Below, one piece after another: positions 51,641 through 59,149 of a stretch of DNA of 64,000 bases. The notes beneath the pieces were generated by a model, which made no database searches, had not been told where the DNA came from, and saw only the letters and a program-made list of their open reading frames with translations. Position 1 is the first letter of the stretch, and each line of letters starts with the position of its first letter. Location: contig CAWHQR010000003.1 of the NCBI GenBank assembly GCA_963831605.1, positions 186,001 to 250,000 on the forward strand, written 5' to 3'. Source of the DNA: DASUPK01 sp963831605. Lineage in GTDB: Bacteria; Actinomycetota; Thermoleophilia; Solirubrobacterales; 70-9. Both the position numbers and the translations under genes were made by a program.

Positions 51641-53326
51641 ATGGACGAGGAGAGGCTGCTCAGCTACCACCGCTTCACGCGCGAGCACGGCGTCAACCGC
51701 CCGCTCTACTTCCTCGCGCGACTGATCCTCGTTCCCTTCTTCCTCCTCTACTTCAGGCTCTCGCGCATCGGCCGCGAGCACGGCAAGGTCAAGGGACCGC
51801 TGATCGTCGCGGCGAACCACCGGAGCTTCCTCGATCCCTTCGTGATCGGCGCCTCGCTTCCATTCAACCGGCCCCTCCATTACGTGGCGAAGATGGAGCT
51901 CTTCGACAAGCGCTGGCAGGGCTGGATCCTGAACCGGCTCGGCGCCTATCCCGTCCGCCGAGGCCAGGCCGACGAGCAGACCCTGATCACCTCCCGCGCT
52001 GTGCTCGAGCGGGCCGGCGCGGTCTGCATCTTTCCCGAGGGGACCCGCCACCGGACCGGGTCGCTCGCCAGGCCGAGGCGCGGCTTCGGCCGCCTCGCGC
52101 TCGAGACCGGCGCCGCGGTGCTGCCCGTCGCGGTCCACGGCACCGAGCAGGTGCGTCGCGGCTGGAGGATCCGCCCCAGGAAGGTCAAGGTCCGCATGGG
52201 GCGCGCGCTCACCTTCCCGCGAACCGAGGATCCGTCGCCGGCGCTCGCCAACTCGGTGGGCGCGCGCATCTGGCCGGTGATCGAGCTCCAGTGGGAATGG
52301 CTCGGCGGCCTGCCACCGCTTCGCAAGGCCGCCGTGATCGGGGCCGGCAGTTGGGGCACGGCGGTGGCCGTCCTGCTGGCGCGCGGGGGACTGGAGGTCC
52401 AACTCGGAACCCGTACCTCCGAGAAGGCGGAGCAGATGAACGAAACGCGGAGCAACGAGGAATACCTCTCCGGCGTGCAACTCCCGGACTCGCTCACCGT
52501 CAAGCGGGCAGCGGACATCGAGCTCGCCGGCATCGATCTCGTCTGCCTGGCCGTGCCCTCTGCTGCCCTGCCCCAGGCGGTGGGTGCGATCGGCGACCGT
52601 GTCGGCCAGCGCGCTTCGGTCCTGCTGCTCAGCAAGGGAATGGTGGCCCCGATGGCCGCACTGGCCTCCGAGTACGTCTCCGAGCGGATCCGGGCCCGCG
52701 CGGTCGCCTCGCTCGGCGGCCCGGCACATGCCAAGGAGGCCGTCTCGGGCACCGCGGCGCTCGTCCTCGGCAGCCGCGACGCCGACCTTCGCGACCAGCT
52801 CGGCAGCGTCTTCGACGAGGCGGGACTCGTCTGCGAGCGATCCGAGGACTTGATCGGAGTCGAGGTGGCGGGTGCGGCCAAGAACGCGGCCGCGCTGGCG
52901 GGCGCCGCCGCCCGGGCGCAGGGAATGAACGCGGCCGGAATCGCGACGGCTCAGGTCTGGCGCGAGTGCGTCGCCTACGCCCTTGCCCGCGGCGCACAGC
53001 ACGAGACTTTCACCGGTATCGCCGGGGTCGGCGATCTGACGGCGACGATTCTGGCCGAGGGCAGCCGCAATCGCCGGGCTGGTGAGCTGCTCGGGGACGG
53101 GACCCCGGCCGAGCAGATCCCGGAGATCATCGGCCAGGCCTCGGAGGCGCTCGACTCGGTCCCGCTGATCACCCAGGCCGTCCGCAACGCCGGCATGGGC
53201 TGCTCGGCCCTTGATGGGCTGGCGGGGCTGATCGCCGGCGAGATCTCGCCGGCGGAGTGGATGGCCCGGGTCAGGCAGGCCGAGCGTGCAAGGCGCGAAC
53301 CGGTGGCCGGAGGGCGGGCGGCATGA
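51641..53326 (+). CDS. Fused 1-acylglycerol-3-phosphate acyltransferase (PlsC) and glycerol-3-phosphate dehydrogenase (GpsA)
   Basis: A 561-residue two-enzyme protein for phospholipid synthesis. Residues 1-215 are a PlsC domain: membrane-associated N-terminal helix (LYFLARLILVPFFLLYF), the HX4D motif in NHRSFLDP (~59) and FPEGTRHRTG (~130). Residues about 225-550 are GpsA: Rossmann GAGSWGTA (~234), LLSKGM, LGGPAHAKEAVSG, the catalytic Lys in EVAGAAKNAAAL, AGVGDLTATILAEGSRNRRAGELLG with the substrate Arg. GpsA would reduce DHAP to G3P, the acceptor for acylation. No stop or frame change separates them, so the fusion appears real. Confidence 0.88.
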   Translation: MDEERLLSYHRFTREHGVNRPLYFLARLILVPFFLLYFRLSRIGREHGKVKGPLIVAANHRSFLDPFVIGASLPFNRPLHYVAKMELFDKRWQGWILNRLGAYPVRRGQADEQTLITSRAVLERAGAVCIFPEGTRHRTGSLARPRRGFGRLALETGAAVLPVAVHGTEQVRRGWRIRPRKVKVRMGRALTFPRTEDPSPALANSVGARIWPVIELQWEWLGGLPPLRKAAVIGAGSWGTAVAVLLARGGLEVQLGTRTSEKAEQMNETRSNEEYLSGVQLPDSLTVKRAADIELAGIDLVCLAVPSAALPQAVGAIGDRVGQRASVLLLSKGMVAPMAALASEYVSERIRARAVASLGGPAHAKEAVSGTAALVLGSRDADLRDQLGSVFDEAGLVCERSEDLIGVEVAGAAKNAAALAGAAARAQGMNAAGIATAQVWRECVAYALARGAQHETFTGIAGVGDLTATILAEGSRNRRAGELLGDGTPAEQIPEIIGQASEALDSVPLITQAVRNAGMGCSALDGLAGLIAGEISPAEWMARVRQAERARREPVAGGRAA

Positions 53327-53351
53327 TGGCGGCCGCCAGTACGCTTGCCGT

Positions 53352-53918
53352 GTGTCGGATGCGGAGCAACTCGCCGCTGGCAACGGTGAGCCGAGGGAGT
53401 CGAAGGCCGAGCTCGATCGCGCCTTCGAGCAGCTCTACCGCGATCACCTGCGGGACGTCTATTCCTACTCCTATTACCGAGTCGGCAATCACCACGACGC
53501 CGAGGACGTCACCGAGCAGGCCTTCCTCCAGGCATACCGGCACTTCGAGCGAGCGCGCCGCGAGTCGAACGGCCGCCCGCTTCGCCCTTGGCTCATCCGG
53601 ATCGCACACAACCTCGCTTCCAACTATCACCGCGATCGCGCCCGGCGCCCGCAGCGGGTCCTGGACGAGTCGGAGCCGATCGCCGCGCCGCACGGCACGG
53701 AGCGCATCGTCGAGGGGCGGGAGGAGCTGAAGAGCGTGATGGAGCACCTCCAGCACCTGCCCGACGATCGCCGCGACGCCCTGATCATGCGGTTCGCGCT
53801 CGGCATGGACAACCGAGAGATCGCTCGGTCGCTCGGCCGATCGGATGGCGCGACCAAGGTCCTGATCCACCGGGCCATCAAGCAGCTCGAAGAGGAGATG
53901 AGCGTCAATGGCGGCTGA
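53352..53918 (+). CDS. ECF-type RNA polymerase sigma factor
   Basis: A 188-residue sigma factor. Region 2 reads FEQLYRDHLRDVYSYSYYRVGNHHDAEDVTEQAFLQAYRHF and region 4 LPDDRRDALIMRFALGMDNREIARSLGRSDGATKVLIHRAIKQLEEEM. GTG start; TACGCT lies six bases upstream, suggesting leaderless transcription. An 11-base overlap with the next gene suggests that gene encodes a regulator of this sigma factor. Confidence 0.87.
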   Translation: MSDAEQLAAGNGEPRESKAELDRAFEQLYRDHLRDVYSYSYYRVGNHHDAEDVTEQAFLQAYRHFERARRESNGRPLRPWLIRIAHNLASNYHRDRARRPQRVLDESEPIAAPHGTERIVEGREELKSVMEHLQHLPDDRRDALIMRFALGMDNREIARSLGRSDGATKVLIHRAIKQLEEEMSVNGG

Positions 53919-54276
53919 GACACCCGGCGACGTCGAGAACCTGCTCCGCTCGGCCCTGCGGCCGATCGAGCCCCCCGAGAAGCTCTCGGGCCGGGTCGAG
54001 GAGACCCTGAGCGCGGTGACCGAGGCCGCCGCCGAGGAGCTCGCCGCCTGGGCGGACGAGCTCTCCGAGTCCGAGCTCCGTTCTCTGCGCGACCCTCGCA
54101 ACTGGGTCCGCCCCGCCGCGGCGATCGCCGCCGGCGGCGTGGCGGCGGGAGGACTTGTCCTGGTCGAGCTGCGCCGCCGAGGAGGCAAGAAGCCATCGCG
54201 CTTCTCGGAGCTGGCCGACCAGGTCTCGGATATCGCCGATCAGGTCCGAGACCAGGTCCGGAACCGGCGCGACTAG
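53908..54276 (+). CDS. Putative sigma-factor partner with one membrane helix
   Basis: A 122-residue protein coupled to the upstream sigma gene by overlap. The N-terminal soluble part (VENLLRSALRPIEPPEKLSGRVEETL) is followed by a helix WVRPAAAIAAGGVAAGGLVLVEL that probably crosses the membrane and a basic/coiled C-terminus (FSELADQVSDIADQVRDQVRNRRD). No zinc-finger HxxxCxxC motif is present, so it is not a classical anti-sigma, but position and topology fit such a role. Confidence 0.55.
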   Translation: MAAETPGDVENLLRSALRPIEPPEKLSGRVEETLSAVTEAAAEELAAWADELSESELRSLRDPRNWVRPAAAIAAGGVAAGGLVLVELRRRGGKKPSRFSELADQVSDIADQVRDQVRNRRD

Positions 54277-54280
54277 CCGG

Positions 54281-54721
54281 CTACGTCGCCGGCGCCGTGC
54301 GACTCGCTGGGCGGGACGCGAAGTACGCGATCACGCCGGTGATCCCAAGGATCAGGTGAAGGACGTTGTCCTCGTTGTTGACGGGCACCAGCTTGAGCAG
54401 CACATCGTCCTTGGCGACGAAGGTGATCCCGCCGTGGCTGGTGGCAATGAACCCGAGTACGCAGAGCGCGATATAGAGGATCCCCACGAACAGCGAAGCC
54501 CCTCGCGCCGCGGATCCCGCGCAGACCAACAGCAATGCCCCGATCGCGATGTGCACCACGTTGTGCCAGCCGTTGACCGAGAGGACGCCGAACACGTCGT
54601 CGGTCCGGATCGAGTCGCCGGTTGCGAAGCTGGCCTCGTAGAAGAATCCGATGATCCCGGCGATGACCAAAACTCCGCCTACGAGCAGGCAGTACAGCCT
54701 GGCGGGACTTGCGTCATCCAT
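54281..54721 (-). CDS. DUF4383 family membrane protein
   Basis: A 146-residue protein with four membrane helices (YCLLVGGVLVIAGIIGFFY, VVHIAIGALLLVCAG, LFVGILYIALCVLGFIA, VLHLILGITGVIAYFA) and the WHN/VHI and NVLHLILG signatures of DUF4383, common in Actinomycetota. Function unknown. It lies between two ECF sigma operons. Confidence 0.82.
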   Translation of the reverse strand: MDDASPARLYCLLVGGVLVIAGIIGFFYEASFATGDSIRTDDVFGVLSVNGWHNVVHIAIGALLLVCAGSAARGASLFVGILYIALCVLGFIATSHGGITFVAKDDVLLKLVPVNNEDNVLHLILGITGVIAYFASRPASRTAPAT

Positions 54722-54814
54722 CGTCTACCTCCTTGCAGCCGTGATCCGATCTCTGTCAGACCTCGTAGGCATGTTCGTGGGAGGCAGCGAAGTAGATCAC
54801 CGAAAGGCGGGCAC

Positions 54815-55387
54815 TTGACTCGCGCCGAGCTCCAGCGCCTCGCCGACGAGGACCTGATGCCGCGCCTGGCGCGCCAGGATCCGCTCGCCTTCGAGGTCTT
54901 CTACGACCGGCATGGCGGAGCCGCCTACTCGCTCGCCTACCGGATCGTCGGCAGCCGGACGGCTGCCGAGGACGTGACGCAGGAGGCGCTGCTCTCGATC
55001 TGGCGGAGCGGCGCCCGCTTCGACCGCGCCCGCGGCAGCGTCCGGGCCTGGACTCTCGGCATCGTCCGCAACCGGGCGATCGACCTGCTGCGCAAGGAGC
55101 AGGGGCGCTCTCCAAAGCTGGCGGCTGGCGGCGAGGAGCTGCTCGAGCGGAGCCCTGCGGAGGAGCTCACCGACACCGAGGCCCTTCGTCGCGAGACCGC
55201 ACGCGAGGTGCGCGGGGCAATCAGGGACCTTCCCGATGACCAGTCCAAGGTCATCGAGCTCGCCTATTTCGGCGGCTTCAGCCACTCCGAGATCGCGGAG
55301 ATGCTGAATGAGCCCCTAGGCACGGTGAAGGGCCGGATGCGGCTCGGCATGGACAAGATCCGCGCGAACCTGGCGGAGGCCTGGTGA
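54815..55387 (+). CDS. ECF sigma factor (SigK/RskA-type pair)
   Basis: A 190-residue sigma factor: DPLAFEVFYDRHGGAAYSLAYRIVGSRTAAEDVTQEALLSIWR (region 2) and LPDDQSKVIELAYFGGFSHSEIAEMLNEPLGTVKGRMRLGMDKIRANL (region 4). TTG start with AAAGG upstream. The stop overlaps the following anti-sigma start (GTGA), so the two are translationally coupled; the zinc-finger partner would hold it inactive until a signal. Confidence 0.88.
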   Translation: MTRAELQRLADEDLMPRLARQDPLAFEVFYDRHGGAAYSLAYRIVGSRTAAEDVTQEALLSIWRSGARFDRARGSVRAWTLGIVRNRAIDLLRKEQGRSPKLAAGGEELLERSPAEELTDTEALRRETAREVRGAIRDLPDDQSKVIELAYFGGFSHSEIAEMLNEPLGTVKGRMRLGMDKIRANLAEAW

Positions 55388-56100
55388 CCGGCGAGCACCC
55401 AGACAGAGACGATCTGGTCGCCTACTCCCTGGAGGCGCTCGACCCGCGGAAGGCCGCGGAGATCGAGGCCCACGTGCCGGGCTGCGCGCGCTGCACGCGG
55501 GAACTGGAGGCCCTGGCCCCCGCTGTCGCCGTGCTGGGCGAGTCGGTCGAGCAGGTCGAGCCGCCACCGGAGCTGCGCGAGCGCGTGCTCGGGATCGTCC
55601 GGGACGAGGCAGAGGCGAAACAGGCGGAGCTGAGCGGCGCCCGGGGCAGGGAGGAAGCGGCCGCGCGACGTGAGCGGCGAGGCTGGCGCGGGCTGCTGAT
55701 GCGGCCTGCGGTCGGACTCGCCGGGCTGGCGATCGTCGGCGCCGGAGTCGGCGGCTACCTGGTCGCCGACGAAGCCGGGAATGGAGGAGGCGAATCGACC
55801 GTCCCGGTGGTGGCTCAGGCCGGGATAGGCGGGACTCTCGCCGTCGGCGATCAGTCCTCGATGCTCGATCTCCACGGCCTCAAGCACCACCTGACCGGGC
55901 ATCAGGTCTACCAGGTGTGGGTCGCTCAGGACTCGGGCATTCGCCCCTCCTCCAACTTCATCCCCAACAGCACCGGCCACGCCTTGACCGCAGTCGACGG
56001 CCATCTCAGCTCCGGCACGAAGGTGATGGTCACACTCGAGCCCCGCCCCGGAGAAACGGCACCGACCACTCCGGTACTGCTCAACGCGACGGTCGAATAG
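55384..56100 (+). CDS. Anti-sigma factor with zinc-finger and RskA-like domain
   Basis: A 238-residue membrane anti-sigma factor. The cytoplasmic part has a zinc-binding anti-sigma motif (EIEAHVPGCARCTREL, HxxxCxxC), then an Arg-rich linker, one membrane helix (AVGLAGLAIVGAGVGGYLVA) and an extracytoplasmic domain (QAGIGGTLAVGDQSS, GHQVYQVWVAQDSG, VMVTLEPRPGETAPTTPVLLNA) of the RskA type. It probably releases the upstream sigma factor after regulated proteolysis. A rhomboid intramembrane protease gene follows 49 bases later, which is suggestive. Confidence 0.87.
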   Translation: MTGEHPDRDDLVAYSLEALDPRKAAEIEAHVPGCARCTRELEALAPAVAVLGESVEQVEPPPELRERVLGIVRDEAEAKQAELSGARGREEAAARRERRGWRGLLMRPAVGLAGLAIVGAGVGGYLVADEAGNGGGESTVPVVAQAGIGGTLAVGDQSSMLDLHGLKHHLTGHQVYQVWVAQDSGIRPSSNFIPNSTGHALTAVDGHLSSGTKVMVTLEPRPGETAPTTPVLLNATVE

Positions 56101-56149
56101 CGGCCCGGCCGCCCGGGCCGAAACCCCGGCTGATCTAGGCTGGCGAGCC

Positions 56150-56998
56150 ATGGAGGCTTCGACTCAGCCGCGCCAGACCTGCTACCGCCATCCGGACCGG
56201 GAGACCGGCGTCTCCTGCTCGAACTGCGGACGCCCGATCTGTCCGGAGTGCATGACGTCGACCTCGGTCGGCATGCGCTGTCCCGAGTGCGCGCGGCAGA
56301 CGACGAAGGTCAGGGTCGGCCAGGGGGCCTTCAGCCCCACCGCGGGCAAGATGCCCGCGACGATCGCCCTGATCGCGATCAACGTGATCGTCTTCCTGAT
56401 CGAGCTGGCCGGCGGCGGTGCGGGACAGTTCAGCAGCGGGGGGTCGGTGATCCACGACGCCGGCCTGCGGGGCCCCGACATCGCGAACGGCGACTGGTGG
56501 CGCGTGATCACCGGCGGATTCCTGCACGCCGGGTTCCTCCACCTCCTCTTCAACATGTACGTCCTCTACGTCGCGGGCAGCATCCTCGAGCCGGGCATCG
56601 GCACGCCTCGGTTCCTCGGCATCTACTTCGTCTCGCTGGTCGCGGGCTCGCTGGGCGCGTTGATCGTGGATCCCAACACCGTCACGGTCGGCGCCTCGGG
56701 CGCGATCTTCGGCCTGATGGCCGCCGTCATCGTCGTCGCGCGGGGAAGGGGGATCGAGCAGGTCGCTCAGCAGTTCGGCGTCTTCATCGTCCTCAACCTG
56801 CTGCTCACCTTCGCGGTACCGGGAATCTCGATCGGCGGCCACATCGGCGGCCTGATCGGGGGGACGATCGCCGCGATGCTGGTGATCTTCGTGGAACGGC
56901 GAATGAGCGGCCGCCCGGGATACGGACTGGAGATCGCGGGGATCCTGCTGATCTTCGCCGCGACCTTCGCCGGGGCGTTAGCGGTCGCAAGCGGCTGA
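56150..56998 (+). CDS. Rhomboid family intramembrane serine protease with zinc-binding N-terminus
   Basis: A 282-residue protein. The N-terminal 45 residues form a B-box-like zinc-binding patch (CYRHP, CSNCGRPICPEC, CPECAR). Six membrane helices follow, with WWRVITGGFLHAGFLHLLFNMYVLY (HxxxHxxxN in the second helix), the catalytic Ser in VGASGAIFGLMAAV (~187) and the catalytic His in IGGHIGGLIGG (~226). It should cleave substrates within the membrane. TAGGCT lies eight bases upstream of the ATG. Its neighbour is a membrane anti-sigma factor. Confidence 0.9.
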   Translation: MEASTQPRQTCYRHPDRETGVSCSNCGRPICPECMTSTSVGMRCPECARQTTKVRVGQGAFSPTAGKMPATIALIAINVIVFLIELAGGGAGQFSSGGSVIHDAGLRGPDIANGDWWRVITGGFLHAGFLHLLFNMYVLYVAGSILEPGIGTPRFLGIYFVSLVAGSLGALIVDPNTVTVGASGAIFGLMAAVIVVARGRGIEQVAQQFGVFIVLNLLLTFAVPGISIGGHIGGLIGGTIAAMLVIFVERRMSGRPGYGLEIAGILLIFAATFAGALAVASG

Positions 56999-57006
56999 AT
57001 CTTGAA

Positions 57007-57024
57007 GCGGCGGCTTGCCGCCGC
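57007..57024. terminator. Hairpin between rhomboid gene and convergent SRPBCC gene
   Basis: GCGGCGG, loop CTTG, CCGCCGC: a perfect 7-bp stem eight bases past the rhomboid stop. It sits between two copies of a 15-base direct repeat (GCGGCTGAATCTTGA at 56991 and 57071). No T-run. Confidence 0.5.
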
Positions 57025-57085
57025 GCCTGATGTTTGCCGCGCCTGCGACCGCGATCAGATCCGGTCGCCGGCGGCTGAATCTTGA

Positions 57086-57829
57086 TCAGAACCGGTCGCG
57101 GGCCAGCCCGCGAACCCGGTCCGTGACCGCGCCGGCCACCTCGAGCCCTACGCCAACCGTGCGCCGGGCCAGGCCGAACCCCAGGCCCGCCGCGCGGCCG
57201 GCGACCTTCACCGGGATCTCGACGAGAGAGGTGGAACCGTCCTGTGAGGCCCAGTCCTCCGGCTCGCTCGCGGGCGGCGGCGGCGGGACTCTCGGCTCCT
57301 GCGGCTTGATGCCGACCTTCTCCGCCAGCGCGTCCTCGCGCGAGCGCTCCTTCGCGCGATCGCCATTGCTCGCCTTCCGGGACGAGGCCGCGCGGCGCTC
57401 GGCCTCTTTCTTGAGGTCGTCGACCGACCCCTTCAGCGTCGTCTTGTGCGCTCTCCGGGCGACCGGGCCAGGCAGCGGGATGCCAACCTCGAGGCCGAGC
57501 TTGTAGGTCGCACGGGTGCGGTCGTTCCCGAGGTCCTCGAAGAGGTAGTGACCGTCGGCGCCCTTGATGCCGTTGCCCTCGACGAAATCCCACTCGATTC
57601 GCGTGGGCGCCTCGTAGCTGTAGTCGAGCGTGTAGTCGACCTTGCGGACCTTGGCGTCGATGAACAGGCGGACGCGCTTGCCGCGGCCCGTCGAATCCCA
57701 GTCGAGCACCTCCGTGTCGACCACCGCTCCCTGCCAGGTCGGGAAGGTCTCGTAGTCCGTGATCGCCTCGAAGCAGGTCTCGATCGGGGCCTCGATCTCG
57801 ACTGTGTGCTCGGCCCAGTTCAAGCCCAT
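57086..57829 (-). CDS. SRPBCC (polyketide cyclase/dehydrase-like) protein with C-terminal extension
   Basis: A 247-residue protein. Residues 1-150 form a START-like domain (AEHTVEIEAPIETCFEAITDYETFPTWQGAV, VDYTLDYSYEAPTRIEWDF, LKGSVDDLKKEAERR). After it comes a charged Lys/Arg/Glu linker, a poly-Pro run, and a Gly/Ala/Val-rich C-terminal segment (VAGRAAGLGFGLARRTVGVGLEVAG) that could be amphipathic and membrane-associating. Ligand unknown. Its start overlaps the upstream BtuF-like gene's stop by ten bases, so they are likely co-transcribed. Confidence 0.75.
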   Translation of the reverse strand: MGLNWAEHTVEIEAPIETCFEAITDYETFPTWQGAVVDTEVLDWDSTGRGKRVRLFIDAKVRKVDYTLDYSYEAPTRIEWDFVEGNGIKGADGHYLFEDLGNDRTRATYKLGLEVGIPLPGPVARRAHKTTLKGSVDDLKKEAERRAASSRKASNGDRAKERSREDALAEKVGIKPQEPRVPPPPPASEPEDWASQDGSTSLVEIPVKVAGRAAGLGFGLARRTVGVGLEVAGAVTDRVRGLARDRF

Positions 57830-58725
57830 GACTTCTCCTCGATCCGTTCGAACGGCACGCCGGCTGGGGCGTCAACCCTATCCGGGTGAAGCAGGTGGGC
57901 GAGCAGCTCGGTGCCCTCCACCAGGCGCGGGCCCGGCCGCGAGAAGGTGGCGGCCGCGTCGACCGTCCAGACTCGCCCGGCGCCGATGGCGGCGACCTCG
58001 GCGGCGTGGGCGTCGACCTCGGCGCGCGCCCGGCTCGCGTCCCACCCGCAGGGCATCGCCACGACGACGTCCGGGCTCGACGCCGCGAGCTCATCCCATT
58101 CCGCGGTGCGCGACTTCGCACCCGGGATGCCGAGGGTGTCCTCGCCCCCCGCGATCGCGATCATCTCAGGCACCCAGTGACCTCCGATGAACGGCGGGTC
58201 CAGCCACTCGAGCGCCAGCACCTTGGGTCGCGTGGCTCCGGCAACGGCCTCGCGAACGGCGGCGAGGCGCGAGGCAAGCTCGTCATGGAGGGCATCGGCG
58301 CGATCGGAGAACCCGGCGATCTCGCCGAGGCGCGGGACGTCGGCGAGCACCTCGTCGAGGTTGGACGGATCGAGCGAGATCACCTGCGGATGGGTGGGAA
58401 GCCGGCCCGCGACGGCCACGACGTCGTCGTAGGAGACGGCGCAGACCTCGCAGACGGCCTGGGTCACGATCAGGTCGACCTCGAGCTCTCGCAGAGCAGG
58501 TTCATCGAGCTCGTAGAGGTGGCGGCCCTCGCCGGTCAGCCGCCGGACCTCGGCGTCGATCTCGCCGGCCGAGAGCCCCTCGGGGACAAGGCTCCTGGTC
58601 AAATGGCGCTTGCCGGCGGCCTCGGGCGGGTAGTCACACTCGTGGGTGACGGCCACGACTTGATCGCCCAGGCCGAGGGCGAATAGCATCTCGGTTGCGG
58701 ACGGGACCAGGCTCGCGATTCGCAC
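57820..58725 (-). CDS. BtuF-like cobalamin/helical-backbone metal receptor
   Basis: A 301-residue periplasmic-binding-protein-type fold: RIASLVPSATEMLFALGLGDQVVAVTHECDYP is the family opening, LIVTQAVCEVCAVSYDDV and GARPHPQVISLDP-like PTHPQVISLDPSNLDEVLADV follow, with EWLDPPFIGGHWVPEMIAIAGG. It matches class III substrate-binding (cobalamin/siderophore) proteins, but it has no signal peptide or lipobox, so it may be cytoplasmic or bind a ligand differently. GTG start. Divergent from the pterin dehydratase gene by nine bases. Confidence 0.8.
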   Translation of the reverse strand: MRIASLVPSATEMLFALGLGDQVVAVTHECDYPPEAAGKRHLTRSLVPEGLSAGEIDAEVRRLTGEGRHLYELDEPALRELEVDLIVTQAVCEVCAVSYDDVVAVAGRLPTHPQVISLDPSNLDEVLADVPRLGEIAGFSDRADALHDELASRLAAVREAVAGATRPKVLALEWLDPPFIGGHWVPEMIAIAGGEDTLGIPGAKSRTAEWDELAASSPDVVVAMPCGWDASRARAEVDAHAAEVAAIGAGRVWTVDAAATFSRPGPRLVEGTELLAHLLHPDRVDAPAGVPFERIEEKSWA

Positions 58726-58734
58726 CAGACGAAT

Positions 58735-59013
58735 ATGGCACTTCTGAGCGATGAACAGATCAAGGAGGGGCTCAAGGGCCTCGACGGCTGGCGGCAGCGG
58801 GGCGAGTACATCGTCAAGAGCTTCGACCGCGGCGACTTCAAGGGATCCGTCGAATTCGTCGACTCGATCGTCGGGCCGGCCGAGGAGATGGGTCACCACC
58901 CAGATATCGCCATCTCCTGGAGCCAGGTCGAGGTGGCGATCTCGACCCACTCGGAGGGCGGGATCACCGAGAACGACTTCGAGCTGGCGAAGAAAGTGGA
59001 GGCGCTCGCCTAG
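58735..59013 (+). CDS. 4a-hydroxytetrahydrobiopterin dehydratase (pterin-4-alpha-carbinolamine dehydratase)
   Basis: A 92-residue protein that dehydrates 4a-hydroxy-tetrahydropterin after aromatic hydroxylation, regenerating the pterin cofactor. The signature EEMGHHPDIAISWSQVEVAISTH, with the paired catalytic His and the following Trp and His, is intact, and GGITENDFELAKKVE closes the protein. Length is normal. No phenylalanine hydroxylase is in the window. Confidence 0.9.
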   Translation: MALLSDEQIKEGLKGLDGWRQRGEYIVKSFDRGDFKGSVEFVDSIVGPAEEMGHHPDIAISWSQVEVAISTHSEGGITENDFELAKKVEALA

Positions 59014-59045
59014 CTACCGGAAACACCGTCATCGCGTCCGGTAGC
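59013..59045 (+). terminator. Hairpin after the pterin dehydratase gene
   Basis: GCTACCGGA at the stop codon pairs with TCCGGTAGC (59037-59045), a 9-bp perfect stem with a 15-base loop. No T-run. Confidence 0.45.
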
Positions 59046-59123
59046 CTTCGGCCGTCGCCAGTGACCGACGACGACCTCCCTCGAAGTACGAGCGCCCATC
59101 GGGGCGCGAGCACGGCCTTCCGA

Positions 59124-59142
59124 GCGCGGACTGAGTCCGCGC
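59124..59142. promoter_or_regulatory. Perfect palindrome upstream of the CNNM/CorC gene
   Basis: GCGCGGACT, one base, AGTCCGCGC, ending eight bases before the ATG at 59150. The one-base centre cannot form an RNA loop, so this is better read as a binding site for a symmetric regulator overlapping the translation start region. Confidence 0.4.
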
Positions 59143-59149
59143 CGCGACG

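Noticed and set aside
56991..57085. The 15-base direct repeat GCGGCTGAATCTTGA as target-site duplication
   Set aside because: The 80-base interval contains only a small hairpin and local duplications, with no element or terminal inverted repeats; more likely a slippage duplication.
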